A stretch of 64,000 bases of DNA from an uncultured Opitutia bacterium (GCA_903873805.1 CAIQQB010000143.1:1-64000); one strand, 5' to 3'; positions 25,987 to 35,097 are shown, numbered from the stretch's first letter. Notes: generated by a model not told the origin, from the letters alone. Program-made: numbers and translations.

Positions 25987-28224
25987 TCAACCCTCGTACA
26001 GGGCGCGGATTTCGGTGTCGCTCTGGCGCAGGCGCAGCGCGAGCGCGCGGGCGAGGCGGGCGAAGACCTTGACGCCGATGGTGGGGTTGGCCCGGGACAC
26101 CTCGTCGAACTTTTTCCGCGAAAGGACAAACAGCTCCGTCGGGGTCGTCGCCACCGCGTCGGCCGAGCGGATGTGGGTGTCGAGAAACGCGATTTCGCCG
26201 AAGAAGCCCCCGCGCCCGAATGAGGCGAGATTGTGGTGGTTGGCGCCGCCGAGGGGCAGGACGATGCGGACGCAGCCCTGGCGGATGAGGTAGAGCTCGT
26301 CCCCGGCGTCGCCATGCTGGAACACTGTTTCGCCGGCGGCGCAGGACCGGGTCACGGCGCTGGCGGCCAGCACGGCGAAGCTCGGGTCGGCGGAGAGCTG
26401 GCGCAGCAGGTCGAAGTCGGCGAGGGCGAGCGGCGCCTCGGCACCGGCCGCGGCCGGAAGCTCGGCGGCGAGGATGCGGTCCTCGACCCATTGGAGCGCG
26501 TCATCCAGGGTTTCGAACTGGTGAACGTTGGACCGGCCGGACATGACGCCGACGCTGGTGAAATAGGCCCCGAGGTTTTGCCCATTGGGCAGGGCGACCG
26601 GCACGCGGCTGAACAGCAGGCAGCCGTCGCGCTCGGCCAGCATGGCGGCGAACTGCCCGAGCAGGTGAGCGGCGGTGAAGTCCACAGAACGGACCCGGCG
26701 CAGGTCGAAGATGAGGTAGCGGCACTGCCGGAGGTCGGACTCGAGCTCGGTGAACAGCTGGTCGGTGGTGCCGAAGAACAGGCTGCCCTGGAGCTCGCAC
26801 ACGGTCGTCTCGGCGCCGTGCCGTTTGAGCACCTCCTGTTCGGCGGCCAGGCGGTGCTGGATGGAGGTGACCTGGGCACCGCTGACCTTGCGGCGGATCA
26901 CCGAGCCGCGGATCTGTTCGCGCAGGAAGAGCAGGATGGCGAGCGCGACCCCGGCCCCGGCGGCGGCGATCAGGCTCGAACCCACCGCCACGACGACGAC
27001 GGTGGCGATGACGCAGAAATCCAGCACGGTCGCCCGCTGGCGCAGCAGGTGAATGGCGCCCCAGTCAAACATGCGCACGGCGACCACGAGCAGGATGCCG
27101 GCGAGGGCCGCGACGGGCACCCAGGCGATCAGGTTTCCGCAGACGAGAAAGGCTGCGAGCACAAACAGGCCCTCGAGCAGGCCGGCCCACCGCGTGCGCG
27201 CGCCGCTCTCGAGGTTCACGAGTGTCGGTCCCATTGTGCCGGAACCGGGCATGCCGCCGAGCAGCGCGGCGGCGAGGTTGCCGGCGCCCTGCCCGAGCAG
27301 CGCCCGGTCGGAATTGTGCCGGGTGCGGGTGAGCGCGTCCACGACCACCGCCGTCTTCAGCGTGTCCACCGAAAGCAGCACCGAGAGCGTCAGCGCCGGC
27401 ACCGCGAGCGCGCTGAGGTCGGCGAGGTTGAGCCCGGTGAGGGCCGCCCACGGACCGTGGAGGCCGGCGAAAATCGTCGCGACGCTGCCGCCGACCGGAC
27501 CGATGACGAAATGGTTGCCGGCGAGGTGGAGCAGTTCCGGCCGGCCGAGGGCGAGGGTGAAGTAGGTGGCGAAGCCGGCCGTGAGGCCGACGATCGGGGC
27601 GGGCACGGCCTTGATGAACCGGAGGGCGCCCAGCACGGCGGTGGCGGTGACCATCCCGATGATCACGGCGGGAACCTGCCATTGGCTGGGGGCGAGTACG
27701 CCGGTGCTTAGCGCCACCCCGGACGCCAAGCCGAGAAACTTCGGCAGCTGGCCGAGGAAGATGATTACCCCGACGGCGCTGAGGTAGCCGGCGACCACCG
27801 GGTAGGGGATGTATTTGATGAGTCGGCCGCCGCCGACGGCGCCGTAGAGCATCTGCAGCCCGCCCGCCAGCACCGCCACCAGCGTCAGGATCGCGACCAC
27901 ATGGTCGGGGGTGGCGGGACCGTGCTGGCCGGCCAGCCATTCGGATGCCAGCGCCGCCAGCACCGCCGCGGCCGGGGCGCTTGGGGCCGAAATTAGCCGC
28001 GGGGCCCCGCCGACCAGGGCGGTGACGAGGCCGAGCGCAATGGCACCGAGAATGCCGGCGCGCACGCCGGTCGCGACGAAGTCCGGCCCCAGCAGGGCGA
28101 AGATGGCGACGCCGTAGGCGATGGCCGAGGGCAATGCGACCAGCATGGCGGCGAGTCCGCCCCAGATTTCGCCGGTGAAGCCGCTGCGGGTCGGCGGGAT
28201 GGACGGGGGCGGGGTGGCGGACAT
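25987..28224 (-). CDS. SulP-family anion transporter fused to STAS and cyclic-nucleotide-binding domains
   Basis: 745 residues from ATG 28224; an in-frame GTG at 28269 directly after the upstream stop would add 15 residues. Residues 1-420 form the SulP/SLC26 membrane domain (IWGGLAAMLVALPSAIAYG; SAPSAPAAAVLAAL; GMPGSGTMGPTLVNL), a transporter for sulfate, bicarbonate or dicarboxylates. About 430-570 is a STAS domain (TVCELQGSLFFGTTDQLF; LIFDLRRVRSVDFTAAHLLG). About 600-745 is a cNMP/Crp-type domain (AGETVFQHGDAGDELYLIRQG; FGRGGFFGEIAFLDTHIRSADA with the FGE phosphate-binding motif, and RSA as in cAMP pockets). Last gene of the adenylate kinase-pap operon, 45 bp after pap. The fused sensor suggests gating of transport by cAMP or another nucleotide; the ligand is inferred. 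Confidence 0.88.
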   Translation of the reverse strand: MSATPPPSIPPTRSGFTGEIWGGLAAMLVALPSAIAYGVAIFALLGPDFVATGVRAGILGAIALGLVTALVGGAPRLISAPSAPAAAVLAALASEWLAGQHGPATPDHVVAILTLVAVLAGGLQMLYGAVGGGRLIKYIPYPVVAGYLSAVGVIIFLGQLPKFLGLASGVALSTGVLAPSQWQVPAVIIGMVTATAVLGALRFIKAVPAPIVGLTAGFATYFTLALGRPELLHLAGNHFVIGPVGGSVATIFAGLHGPWAALTGLNLADLSALAVPALTLSVLLSVDTLKTAVVVDALTRTRHNSDRALLGQGAGNLAAALLGGMPGSGTMGPTLVNLESGARTRWAGLLEGLFVLAAFLVCGNLIAWVPVAALAGILLVVAVRMFDWGAIHLLRQRATVLDFCVIATVVVVAVGSSLIAAAGAGVALAILLFLREQIRGSVIRRKVSGAQVTSIQHRLAAEQEVLKRHGAETTVCELQGSLFFGTTDQLFTELESDLRQCRYLIFDLRRVRSVDFTAAHLLGQFAAMLAERDGCLLFSRVPVALPNGQNLGAYFTSVGVMSGRSNVHQFETLDDALQWVEDRILAAELPAAAGAEAPLALADFDLLRQLSADPSFAVLAASAVTRSCAAGETVFQHGDAGDELYLIRQGCVRIVLPLGGANHHNLASFGRGGFFGEIAFLDTHIRSADAVATTPTELFVLSRKKFDEVSRANPTIGVKVFARLARALALRLRQSDTEIRALYEG

Positions 28225-28269
28225 GGGCGAGGGTGGGGCGGGCGCACGCCGCGCAAACCACACTCCCAC

Positions 28270-29751
28270 TCAGAGCACGGCCTCGAGGCGTTCGATGATC
28301 GTGGTGAGAATCTGCACCCGGGCAAATTTTTTATCGTTGCCGGCGACGAGGGTCCAGCGGGCCGCCTCCGTGCTGCAACGGGCGACCATCTCGTCCACGG
28401 CCGCCTGATAGGCCTCCCATTTGTCCCGGTTCCGCCAGTCCTCGTCGGTGATCTTGTGCTGCTTGTAGGCGATCCGCTGGCGTTCCTTGAACCGCCGCAG
28501 CTGTTCGGCCCGGCTGATCTGGAGCCAGAACTTCCCCAGCACGATGCCGTGGGCGGTGATCTCCTCCTCGAAGCCGTTGATCTCATGGTAGGCCCGGCCC
28601 CATTCCTCCGGGGTCGCAAAGCCCTCCACGCGCTCGACCAGCACGCGTCCGTACCAGGAGCGGTCGAAGATGGCGGCGTAGCCAGCCCGCGGCAGGTGCC
28701 GCCAGAAACGCCAGAGATAGTGCTGGGCCCGTTCTTCCTCGGTGGGCGCGGCGATGCCGAAAACCTGGCAGAGCCGCGGGTCCATTGCCTGGGTGACGCG
28801 CCGGATCGCACTGCCCTTGCCGGCGGCATCCCAGCCTTCGAACATCAGGACCATCGAGCGTTTCTTGGCGTGCGCGACCCACGCGAGGCGGCTGAGCTTC
28901 GCCTGCTTTTCCTCCAGCAGCCGCGCGTATTCGGCGGCGGTCAGACGCTGCGTCAGGTCCATGTGGTCGAGGATGGAGCCGGCTCGCTGGCGCCGCTCGA
29001 CGGGAACCGGGGCGACGACCGGGGCGGGGGACTTAGCCGGGACCGGGGCGGCATGGTTGGCCAGCCCCTTTTCAAGCGCCTCCAGCAGGATGCGCCCGAT
29101 CGTGAGCTCCCGGAACCGGCGGTCGGCGGCCTCGATCACATGCCAGGGGGCGAAGCCCGAGTCGGTGTGGCGGATGGCACGCTCCGAGATCTTGGTGAAA
29201 TTGTCGTACTGCTTGAAATGTTTCCGGTCGTCCGGCCCGAGGCGGCCCGAGCGCCGGAGCTTCTCGAGGGCCTTCTTCTGCGCCTTTTTCGAAAGATGAA
29301 GCCAGAGCTTGACGATCATGGCCCCGTCGTCGCTGAGCATCCGCTCGGTGGTCACGATGCGGTCGAGGTCCGTGTCGAATTCGCTGCGTTTGGTTTCACC
29401 ATAGACCCGCCGGAGGATCGGGGTGGTGTACCAGGAGCCGAAAAAGATGCCGATGCGGCCGTGCCCCGGCAGGGCGCGCCAGAACCGCCAGCTTTCCGGC
29501 CGTTCCCGCTCCTCGTCGCTGGTGCCCCAGAAGGCGCGGGTCTGCACGCCGCGCGGGTCGAGCCATTCGTTCAACCGCTGCACGGTCTCACCCTTGCCGG
29601 AGCCGTCGGCCCCGCCGATGATCACGATGACCTGAAATTTCCGGCTGCGCAGCGCGAAATGGGCGTTGAGCAGCCGGGACCGCAGCCCCGGCAGCGCCGC
29701 ATCGTATTCCGAGCGGGATGCCTTCTGGCCTAGTTCGGCGGCTTCGAACAT
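28270..29751 (-). CDS. pap: Polyphosphate:AMP phosphotransferase (two-domain PPK2, class II)
   Basis: 493 residues made of two PPK2 domains. Each has a Walker A motif: GGADGSGKGE (46-55) and EGWDAAGKGS (about 305-314), followed by the lid and Walker B-like elements (PESWRFWRALPGHGRIGIFF and HYLWRFWRHLPRAGYAAIFDRSWYGRVLVERV). In the PAP family the C-terminal domain carries activity, converting AMP + polyphosphate to ADP; the N-terminal domain is usually degenerate. Here the N-terminal one has GSWYTTPILRRV where the C-terminal one has RSWYGRVLVERV. It sits 17 bp downstream of the double adenylate kinase, an obvious functional partner. Confidence 0.9.
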   Translation of the reverse strand: MFEAAELGQKASRSEYDAALPGLRSRLLNAHFALRSRKFQVIVIIGGADGSGKGETVQRLNEWLDPRGVQTRAFWGTSDEERERPESWRFWRALPGHGRIGIFFGSWYTTPILRRVYGETKRSEFDTDLDRIVTTERMLSDDGAMIVKLWLHLSKKAQKKALEKLRRSGRLGPDDRKHFKQYDNFTKISERAIRHTDSGFAPWHVIEAADRRFRELTIGRILLEALEKGLANHAAPVPAKSPAPVVAPVPVERRQRAGSILDHMDLTQRLTAAEYARLLEEKQAKLSRLAWVAHAKKRSMVLMFEGWDAAGKGSAIRRVTQAMDPRLCQVFGIAAPTEEERAQHYLWRFWRHLPRAGYAAIFDRSWYGRVLVERVEGFATPEEWGRAYHEINGFEEEITAHGIVLGKFWLQISRAEQLRRFKERQRIAYKQHKITDEDWRNRDKWEAYQAAVDEMVARCSTEAARWTLVAGNDKKFARVQILTTIIERLEAVL

Positions 29752-29768
29752 GATGGCCTCCCCGGCCC

Positions 29769-31190
29769 TCAGGCCATGGCGAATTCCGGTGTCTGGGCGA
29801 ACCGACGCACCACTTCCAGGCTGCGGGAGCTGATCTCATCGACGCTGCCCTCGCCGGAGATTTCGTGCAGCAGCCCGGCGCGGCGGAAGTACTCGATCAG
29901 CGGCTCGGTCTGCCGGTGGAAGGTCACCAGCCGGGCCCGCACGGTGTCTGGATTGTCGTCCGACCGCTGGTACAGTTCGCCCCCGCAGGTGTCGCAAACG
30001 CCGGGGCGGGCGGACGGTTTGAATTGGCGGTGGTACGGCGCCTGGCATTTCCGGCAGATCAGGCGGCCGGAGAGGCGGTCCACGATAGCGGCGTCGGGTA
30101 CGTTGATGTAGAGCACGCCGGAGAGGCGGCGTTCCAGCTTGGCCAGGATTTCGCCGAGGGCGCCGGCTTGGTGCGTGGTGCGCGGAAAACCGTCGAGCAC
30201 GAAGCCCGCATGGGCGTCCGCCCGGGCCAGCCGGGCCTCGACCATGGCGTCAGTCACGTCGTCGGGTACGAGTTCGCCGCGGTCCATGTAGGTCTTGGCC
30301 TGCTTGCCGAGATCGGTGGCGAGGCGGAGATTTTCGCGGAACAGGTCGCCCGTGGCGATGTGGGGCAGCCGGAGATCGGCACAAATCCGCTCGGCCTGCG
30401 TGCCCTTGCCGGAGCCGGGGGCGCCGAGGAGCACGATGTCCACGCTGCGCCGGACGCGTTTGGTGGCGGTCGGGCGGGCGCCGACAGTTCCGGCGGTGAG
30501 GACGTTGACCTCGGCCCGCGTGGCAAACCGGGCCGTGCGGGTCTTCAGGGCGTCCAGGGCGTTGGTCAGCCGGGCTTCGACCTCGGGACCGGTGCCCTCG
30601 CCGGGGATGATGATGAGCTTGCCGGTGGACGCATACTGTTCGAGCACGGGGCCGGTGGTGCGGTGGAACACGCGCAGGCGGGTGCGGACCATCGTGGCCG
30701 AGTCGTCGGGACGCAGGTAGAGAGCGCCGCCACAGGCGTCGCACACCCCGGGCGTCCGGGGCGGTTGGAACATCGGGTGACAGGGCGTCTGACAGCTCCG
30801 GCAAATCAGGCGGCCGGAAAGGCGGCGGATGATTTCCTCGTCGGACACGTGCAGGAAGATCACGGCATCAATCTCGCGCTGGAACCGGGCGAGCAGTTCG
30901 TCAAGAAACCGGCCCTGGTCGGTGGTGCGGGGAAAGCCGTCGAAGAAAGCGCCGGTGGCGGCCGGCAGCTTGTCCGCCCATTCCTCGACCATGGCGTCCA
31001 CGACCTCGTCGGGCACGAGCTCGCCCTGGGCCATGTATTTGCGGGCCAGGATGCCGAGCGCGGTGTGGGATTGGAGGTGGTGGCGGAAGAGGTCTCCCGT
31101 GGATACATGCCGCAGGCCGTAACGGCTGCAGAGACTGGCGGCATGCGTGCCCTTGCCGGCACCCGAGGGACCGATGATTGCGATATTCAT
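29769..31190 (-). CDS. Tandem adenylate kinase: two complete AK domains in one chain
   Basis: 473 residues from ATG 31190 (upstream open frame to 31340 has no family similarity). Two full adenylate kinase domains follow each other. Domain 1 has IIGPSGAGKGT (residues 5-15), STGDLFRHHL, FDGFPRTTDQ and a zinc-finger lid (CRSC...CDAC). Domain 2 starts near residue 245 with LLGAPGSGKGT, ATGDLFRENL, LDGFPRTTHQ and lid CRKC...CDTC. Both keep P-loop, NMP-binding and lid motifs, so both look active. Reaction: ATP + AMP to 2 ADP. Normal bacterial Adk is about 215-230 residues, so this is a duplication-fusion. It is the first gene in the operon with pap, so together they could turn polyphosphate and AMP into ATP. 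A separate housekeeping adk is expected elsewhere. Confidence 0.9.
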   Translation of the reverse strand: MNIAIIGPSGAGKGTHAASLCSRYGLRHVSTGDLFRHHLQSHTALGILARKYMAQGELVPDEVVDAMVEEWADKLPAATGAFFDGFPRTTDQGRFLDELLARFQREIDAVIFLHVSDEEIIRRLSGRLICRSCQTPCHPMFQPPRTPGVCDACGGALYLRPDDSATMVRTRLRVFHRTTGPVLEQYASTGKLIIIPGEGTGPEVEARLTNALDALKTRTARFATRAEVNVLTAGTVGARPTATKRVRRSVDIVLLGAPGSGKGTQAERICADLRLPHIATGDLFRENLRLATDLGKQAKTYMDRGELVPDDVTDAMVEARLARADAHAGFVLDGFPRTTHQAGALGEILAKLERRLSGVLYINVPDAAIVDRLSGRLICRKCQAPYHRQFKPSARPGVCDTCGGELYQRSDDNPDTVRARLVTFHRQTEPLIEYFRRAGLLHEISGEGSVDEISSRSLEVVRRFAQTPEFAMA

Positions 31191-31499
31191 ATGTTGGGGC
31201 GGGGCCGCAACCCATTCCAAGCCGGACGCTGGACCAGCTGCGGTTGTCGCAGGCACAATTGTCGCAGAAAGGGGAAAAAATGGCAGGTCATATCTTGCCA
31301 TACATGCAGCGGATTTTGGCCGCGGAATGGGTGACCGCACTTCGGTAATTTCCCGGGCGAGAAAGAGGAAACCGCTTCGGGCTAGAAGGATATGCCACCT
31401 GCTTCCCAGTATGAAATCCCCATTTTGCCCGGGCTGATTCTCGCGTTCCTGGCCGGGGCGGGGCGTCCGACGGTCAGGGAGTAGTCCGGACGCGCCGGC
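31191..31499. promoter_or_regulatory. Upstream region of the adenylate kinase-pap operon
   Basis: 309 bp without a gene. It contains two direct repeats of TTGTCGCAG at 31244-31252 and 31259-31267, 15 bp apart, about 55-75 nt upstream of the adenylate kinase start; they could be a regulator site. No clear -10/-35 pair is seen. The rest shows nothing recognisable. Confidence 0.25.
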
Positions 31500-32099
<600 letters not shown>

Positions 32100-32217
32100 C
32101 CGGGGAAGGTGGCGGCCGGCGCCGGGCTGTCAAATGCGGGAGGTATTTTTGGCGGGAGCGGCGGGTATTTTCTAACTTGAAACCGGCTTAAGCGCTTTTC
32201 ACGCTGGTGGTTCCCCT

Positions 32218-32295
32218 ATGAAAAAACTGCTTCTTTCCCTCCTGATCGGCCTGGCCACCGCGGTCCTGTTCGCCGGCTGCATCAGTATTGGTTAA
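32218..32295 (+). CDS. Tiny lipoprotein (25 residues)
   Basis: ATG 32218 begins MKKLLLSLLIGLATAVLFAG, followed by CISIG and a TAA stop. It is a complete lipoprotein signal (two lysines, hydrophobic core, lipobox LFAG before Cys21) with only five residues left after processing, similar in design to entericidins. It lies in low-GC sequence between the peroxidase and a palindromic repeat. It could be a real peptide or the remains of a longer lipoprotein cut by the repeat. Confidence 0.5.
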   Translation: MKKLLLSLLIGLATAVLFAGCISIG

Positions 32296-32329
32296 GGCCC
32301 GGGTTTGGCCGGTCCCGCGTGTAGCCACC

Positions 32330-32405
32330 TTTTGCAGCGAGATCCACTCGTTAGGGGCGGCTCTCCGAGCCGTCCGCGGACGCCACGGAGTGACGTCCCT
32401 ACCAA
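32330..32405 (+). repeat. Palindromic repeat family A, copy 1
   Basis: Nearly identical to 35175-35250 over about 75 bp. Both begin TTTTGCAG, then an arm starting GGCGGCTCTCCGAGCCGTCC (here) and closing with ACGTCCCTACC. It contains an inner hairpin around GGCTC/GAGCC and outer ends that pair (best in copy 2). Confidence 0.8.
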
Positions 32406-32479
32406 AATACATGCCGACCGAACCATCACCCGTGCGCGCCCGGCGTGACAAACAGCCGGGTTGGTGCCATATTGGGCTC

Positions 32480-32656
32480 ATGATGACCGACCAGCCAGCC
32501 AACGGCGAGACCCTGCCCAAACCACCGCAGCCGCCACCGGCGGCGGGGGCGGCGGCAACCGGTTCGGAGCCGGCCGAAATCCTCACCCCCGAGGAGCAGA
32601 TGGCGCGTTTCGAAAAGGAGCTGAAGGAGAACGACTGGGGCCACCAGCCCTGTTGA
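32480..32656 (+). CDS. Small hypothetical protein (58 residues)
   Basis: From ATG 32480 (or 32483): MMTDQPANGETLPKPP, a Pro/Ala/Gly-rich first half, then an amphipathic, charged helix (LTPEEQMARFEKELKENDWG) ending in HQPC. An open frame continues upstream, but it reads through the palindromic repeat at 32330-32405 and is unlikely to be coding. The charged C-terminal helix with a terminal Cys looks constrained. No function can be given; no signal or membrane segment. Confidence 0.5.
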   Translation: MMTDQPANGETLPKPPQPPPAAGAAATGSEPAEILTPEEQMARFEKELKENDWGHQPC

Positions 32657-32691
32657 AGCGGCAGACTGGACGCTCCGACGCCGGCTCTGAT

Positions 32692-32760
32692 CAACGTCGA
32701 TGGAAGGTGGGACTCAAACGCACGGGCAGGATGCCCGTGCCACGTGGCATTGGCATCCTG
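32692..32760 (+). repeat. Repeat family B, copy 2, with hairpin
   Basis: Shares the CAACGTCGAT ... GGACTCAAACGCACGGGC order with 16773-16807. Here it continues into a hairpin (CACGGGC, loop AGGAT, GCCCGTG) and a second inverted copy of the arm (GGCATCCTGCCCATG). The gap 32657-32938 holds no gene. Confidence 0.6.
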
Positions 32761-32843
32761 CCCATGTCGGAGAAAACCCGGTAATCAAGGGACGCGACCG
32801 AGGTTCGCGCTTTAGCCTGACATGGCTGGTGCCCCATGTCCCG

Positions 32844-32896
32844 CCGCTCACGCAGCGGGCTACCTCAGAAATGTAGCCCTGCGCGTGAGCGCAGGG
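32844..32896. repeat. Pair of hairpins, unclassified intergenic repeat
   Basis: CCGCT/AGCGG (32844-32848 with 32854-32858) and CCCTGCGC/GCGCAGGG (32877-32884 with 32889-32896, GTGA loop). There is no T-run, so a repeat element is more likely than a terminator, although both converging genes end nearby. Confidence 0.45.
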
Positions 32897-32938
32897 CGTT
32901 TGGGGTTTCGTCAGGTTATCATGCGAGCCTCAATCGGT

Positions 32939-33883
32939 TCAGACCCAGAGGTAGACGTAGAGCGCGAAGCAGACCGCGATTGCCCCGGCGGCGGCGGCGA
33001 TGCCCCAGAGCAGATTGCGCTGGCGGGCGGCCATGGCCAACGTGGAGACGATCACACCCAGTTGTGCGGCGAGCATGCCGAAGAAGAACCGCTGGCTGCG
33101 GAGATGGTGCCGTTCGGCGGAAAGGTTGCTCTTGCGGACCTGCAGCTCGCGGAGACTCGCGATGGCCTGGTTCAGCCGGGCCTCGGCGTCGTAGCGCTGG
33201 GCGTTGTAGGCGAGGCGGGCGGCGGTGAAGCTTCGCCGCAGCGGGGCGGACGCGGCAAGGCCGGCGTCGGGCCGGGCGAGCTGCTTTTCGAAGAGGTCGA
33301 CCGCCTGGCTGACCGGACCGGTGGCGACATCGTTGGCCAACGCCAGATCCTGGGCGTCGCGCAGCGCCGCCTCGAGCGCGGGCAGGGGCACCTTTTCAAC
33401 GAGGGCGATGACTTCTTCGTCGGATTGGGCGGCATCGAGCGCATGCAGCGCGGCCTGCACGGTCGGGTCAGGCGCGCGCGGGGGCGGGAGTTTGGGCGGC
33501 TCGCCTCCGCGGAGGAGGGCGAGCGCCTGCTGGCCGGCGGGCGTGGCCAGGACATCCTGCGCGGGCGTGCCGGCGAGGCGGGCGGAGAGGGCGGCGGGGT
33601 CCAGCGGCGGGACATCGGCGGTGTTGGCCACCATGTCGAGGGTGTTGTGCTGGAGGGCGGCCCGGAGCTTCTTGGCCTGGAAAAAATTCCACTGGTCGCC
33701 GGCCTTGGACTGCTGCTGGGCGGCAAGGGAGCGGTCGTACTGGGCCCGGGTCATCTCGCTGGAGGCGAGACCGGCGAGCAGCGTGGCGATCACGGTCATC
33801 ACGACCGGGGTGACGCTGAGGGTCTTGCCCCATTTGTTCGCGGGCAGCCCGGCCTTGAGTTCGTCAGGGATTTTTGTTTTCAA
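32939..33883 (-). CDS. DUF4337-like membrane protein
   Basis: 314 residues. Starts at TTG 33883; no ATG or GTG is available upstream in frame. A hydrophobic helix at about 20-42 (LSVTPVVMTVIATLLAGLAS) is followed by QYDRSLAAQQQSKAGDQWNFFQAKKLRAAL, characteristic of DUF4337 proteins. The central 120 residues are an Ala/Pro-rich region unlike the short family members (which are near 200 residues), and two membrane helices close the C-terminus (FFFGMLAAQLGVIVSTLAMAA; LLWGIAAAAGAIAVCFALYV). Function unknown; inner-membrane location likely. It is divergent from the GH43-like gene. Confidence 0.7.
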   Translation of the reverse strand: MKTKIPDELKAGLPANKWGKTLSVTPVVMTVIATLLAGLASSEMTRAQYDRSLAAQQQSKAGDQWNFFQAKKLRAALQHNTLDMVANTADVPPLDPAALSARLAGTPAQDVLATPAGQQALALLRGGEPPKLPPPRAPDPTVQAALHALDAAQSDEEVIALVEKVPLPALEAALRDAQDLALANDVATGPVSQAVDLFEKQLARPDAGLAASAPLRRSFTAARLAYNAQRYDAEARLNQAIASLRELQVRKSNLSAERHHLRSQRFFFGMLAAQLGVIVSTLAMAARQRNLLWGIAAAAGAIAVCFALYVYLWV

Positions 33884-34038
33884 GGAGGTCGATAGATCCG
33901 CACCCAGTAGCAGGAAGCGGTAGACAAAATACGGGCCAACCCCACCGGTTGGGCAAGCTTTCCCGCGGAGCGGGTCTGGGCCGTCTCCAGGGTGCGGACT
34001 TGCCAGCGGGCGATGCGGCTGTTGCGCTCGCGTTCCCC

Positions 34039-35097
34039 ATGAAAGCCTCCACCCCGTCGCTCTTCGCCAGCTTGCTGCTGTTTGCCGGCGGCCAGATGAT
34101 TCTACCCAGCGCCCTGCTGTCGGCCGAGGTCGCCTCTCAGCCCGTTGAGCAGGTTGCGCCGAAGTCGCTCTTCCGGGATCCCGTCTTCGATGGCGCGGCC
34201 GATCCGACCATCATCTACAACCGGGCGGAGAAGAAGTGGCTCATGTTTTACACCAACCGCCGGGCCAACGTTCCAGGGCTCACCAGCGTCACCTGGGTGC
34301 ACGGCACGCCCATCGGCATCGCCGAGTCGCTTGACGGTGCGGTGTGGACCTACCGCGGCACCGTGGATTTTCCCAAGGACATCCCGAACACCACGGGCAC
34401 GCCGACCTTCTGGGCGCCGGCCATCGTCTATGACCGGTCCGTCTATCACATGTATGTGGTCGTGGTGCCGGGCATCTTCAACGACTGGAATCATCCGCGC
34501 GCGATCGTCCACCTGACCAGCTCCGACCTGAAGAAATGGAAATACGAGGCCACGCTCCAGCTGGTCTCGGATAAGGTCATCGATCCCTGCGTGATGCGCC
34601 TGCCCGACGGCACCTGGCGCATGTGGTACAACAACGAGCGCGCCAGCAAGACCCAGTGCTACGCCGACAGCCCGGATCTGTTCACCTGGACTGACCATGG
34701 CAGCGCGCATCTGCCCCGCGACCGCGGGGAGGCGCCGCTGGCGTTCCGCTGGCAGGGGCATGACTGGCTGCTCATCGATCTGCTGGGCAACGGCGGCATG
34801 GGCGCCTTCCGGTCCGACGACGCGCTCCGCTGGGAACGCCAGCCGGCGAGCCTGCTCGACAAGCCTGGGCAGGGTCGGGACGACCAGAACGGCGGCCACC
34901 ATCCCGAGGTCGTGGTCAGCGGCGACCGCGCCTATTTGTTCTATTTCGTGCATCCGGGCGTTTCGGCCAGCGATCCGTCGGTACCGGACGGCAAGCGGAG
35001 CTCGATGCAGGTGGTGGAGCTGAAATACGCCGACGGCTGGCTCACCTGCGACCGCGACATGCCGACGAAGATCCTGCTCCAGCCGCCCCGGGACTGA
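34039..35097 (+). CDS. GH43-like five-bladed beta-propeller protein, secreted
   Basis: 352 residues from ATG 34039, which opens a signal peptide (MKASTPSLFASLLLFAGGQM). Features of the GH43/GH32-type propeller are FDGAADPTIIYNRAEKKWLMFYTNR (blade 1, with the candidate catalytic Asp in DPTIIY), FWAPAIVYDRSVYHMYV (blade 2), DPCVMRLPDGTWRMWYNN (blade 3, Asp) and HHPEVVVSGDRAYLFYFVHPG. Such enzymes release arabinose, xylose or fructose units; specificity cannot be read and some propellers of this type are not catalytic. Its own transcription unit, followed by a palindromic repeat. Confidence 0.75.
   Translation: MKASTPSLFASLLLFAGGQMILPSALLSAEVASQPVEQVAPKSLFRDPVFDGAADPTIIYNRAEKKWLMFYTNRRANVPGLTSVTWVHGTPIGIAESLDGAVWTYRGTVDFPKDIPNTTGTPTFWAPAIVYDRSVYHMYVVVVPGIFNDWNHPRAIVHLTSSDLKKWKYEATLQLVSDKVIDPCVMRLPDGTWRMWYNNERASKTQCYADSPDLFTWTDHGSAHLPRDRGEAPLAFRWQGHDWLLIDLLGNGGMGAFRSDDALRWERQPASLLDKPGQGRDDQNGGHHPEVVVSGDRAYLFYFVHPGVSASDPSVPDGKRSSMQVVELKYADGWLTCDRDMPTKILLQPPRD

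Noticed and set aside
26233-27711. Open frame of about 490 codons opposite the SulP gene
   Set aside because: Low-complexity Gly/Glu/Arg/His-rich translation; the minus strand encodes a clear transporter with STAS and cNMP domains.
32288-32479. N-terminal extension of the small protein at 32480-32656
   Set aside because: The extension is a reading of palindromic repeat family A, which occurs elsewhere as non-coding DNA.
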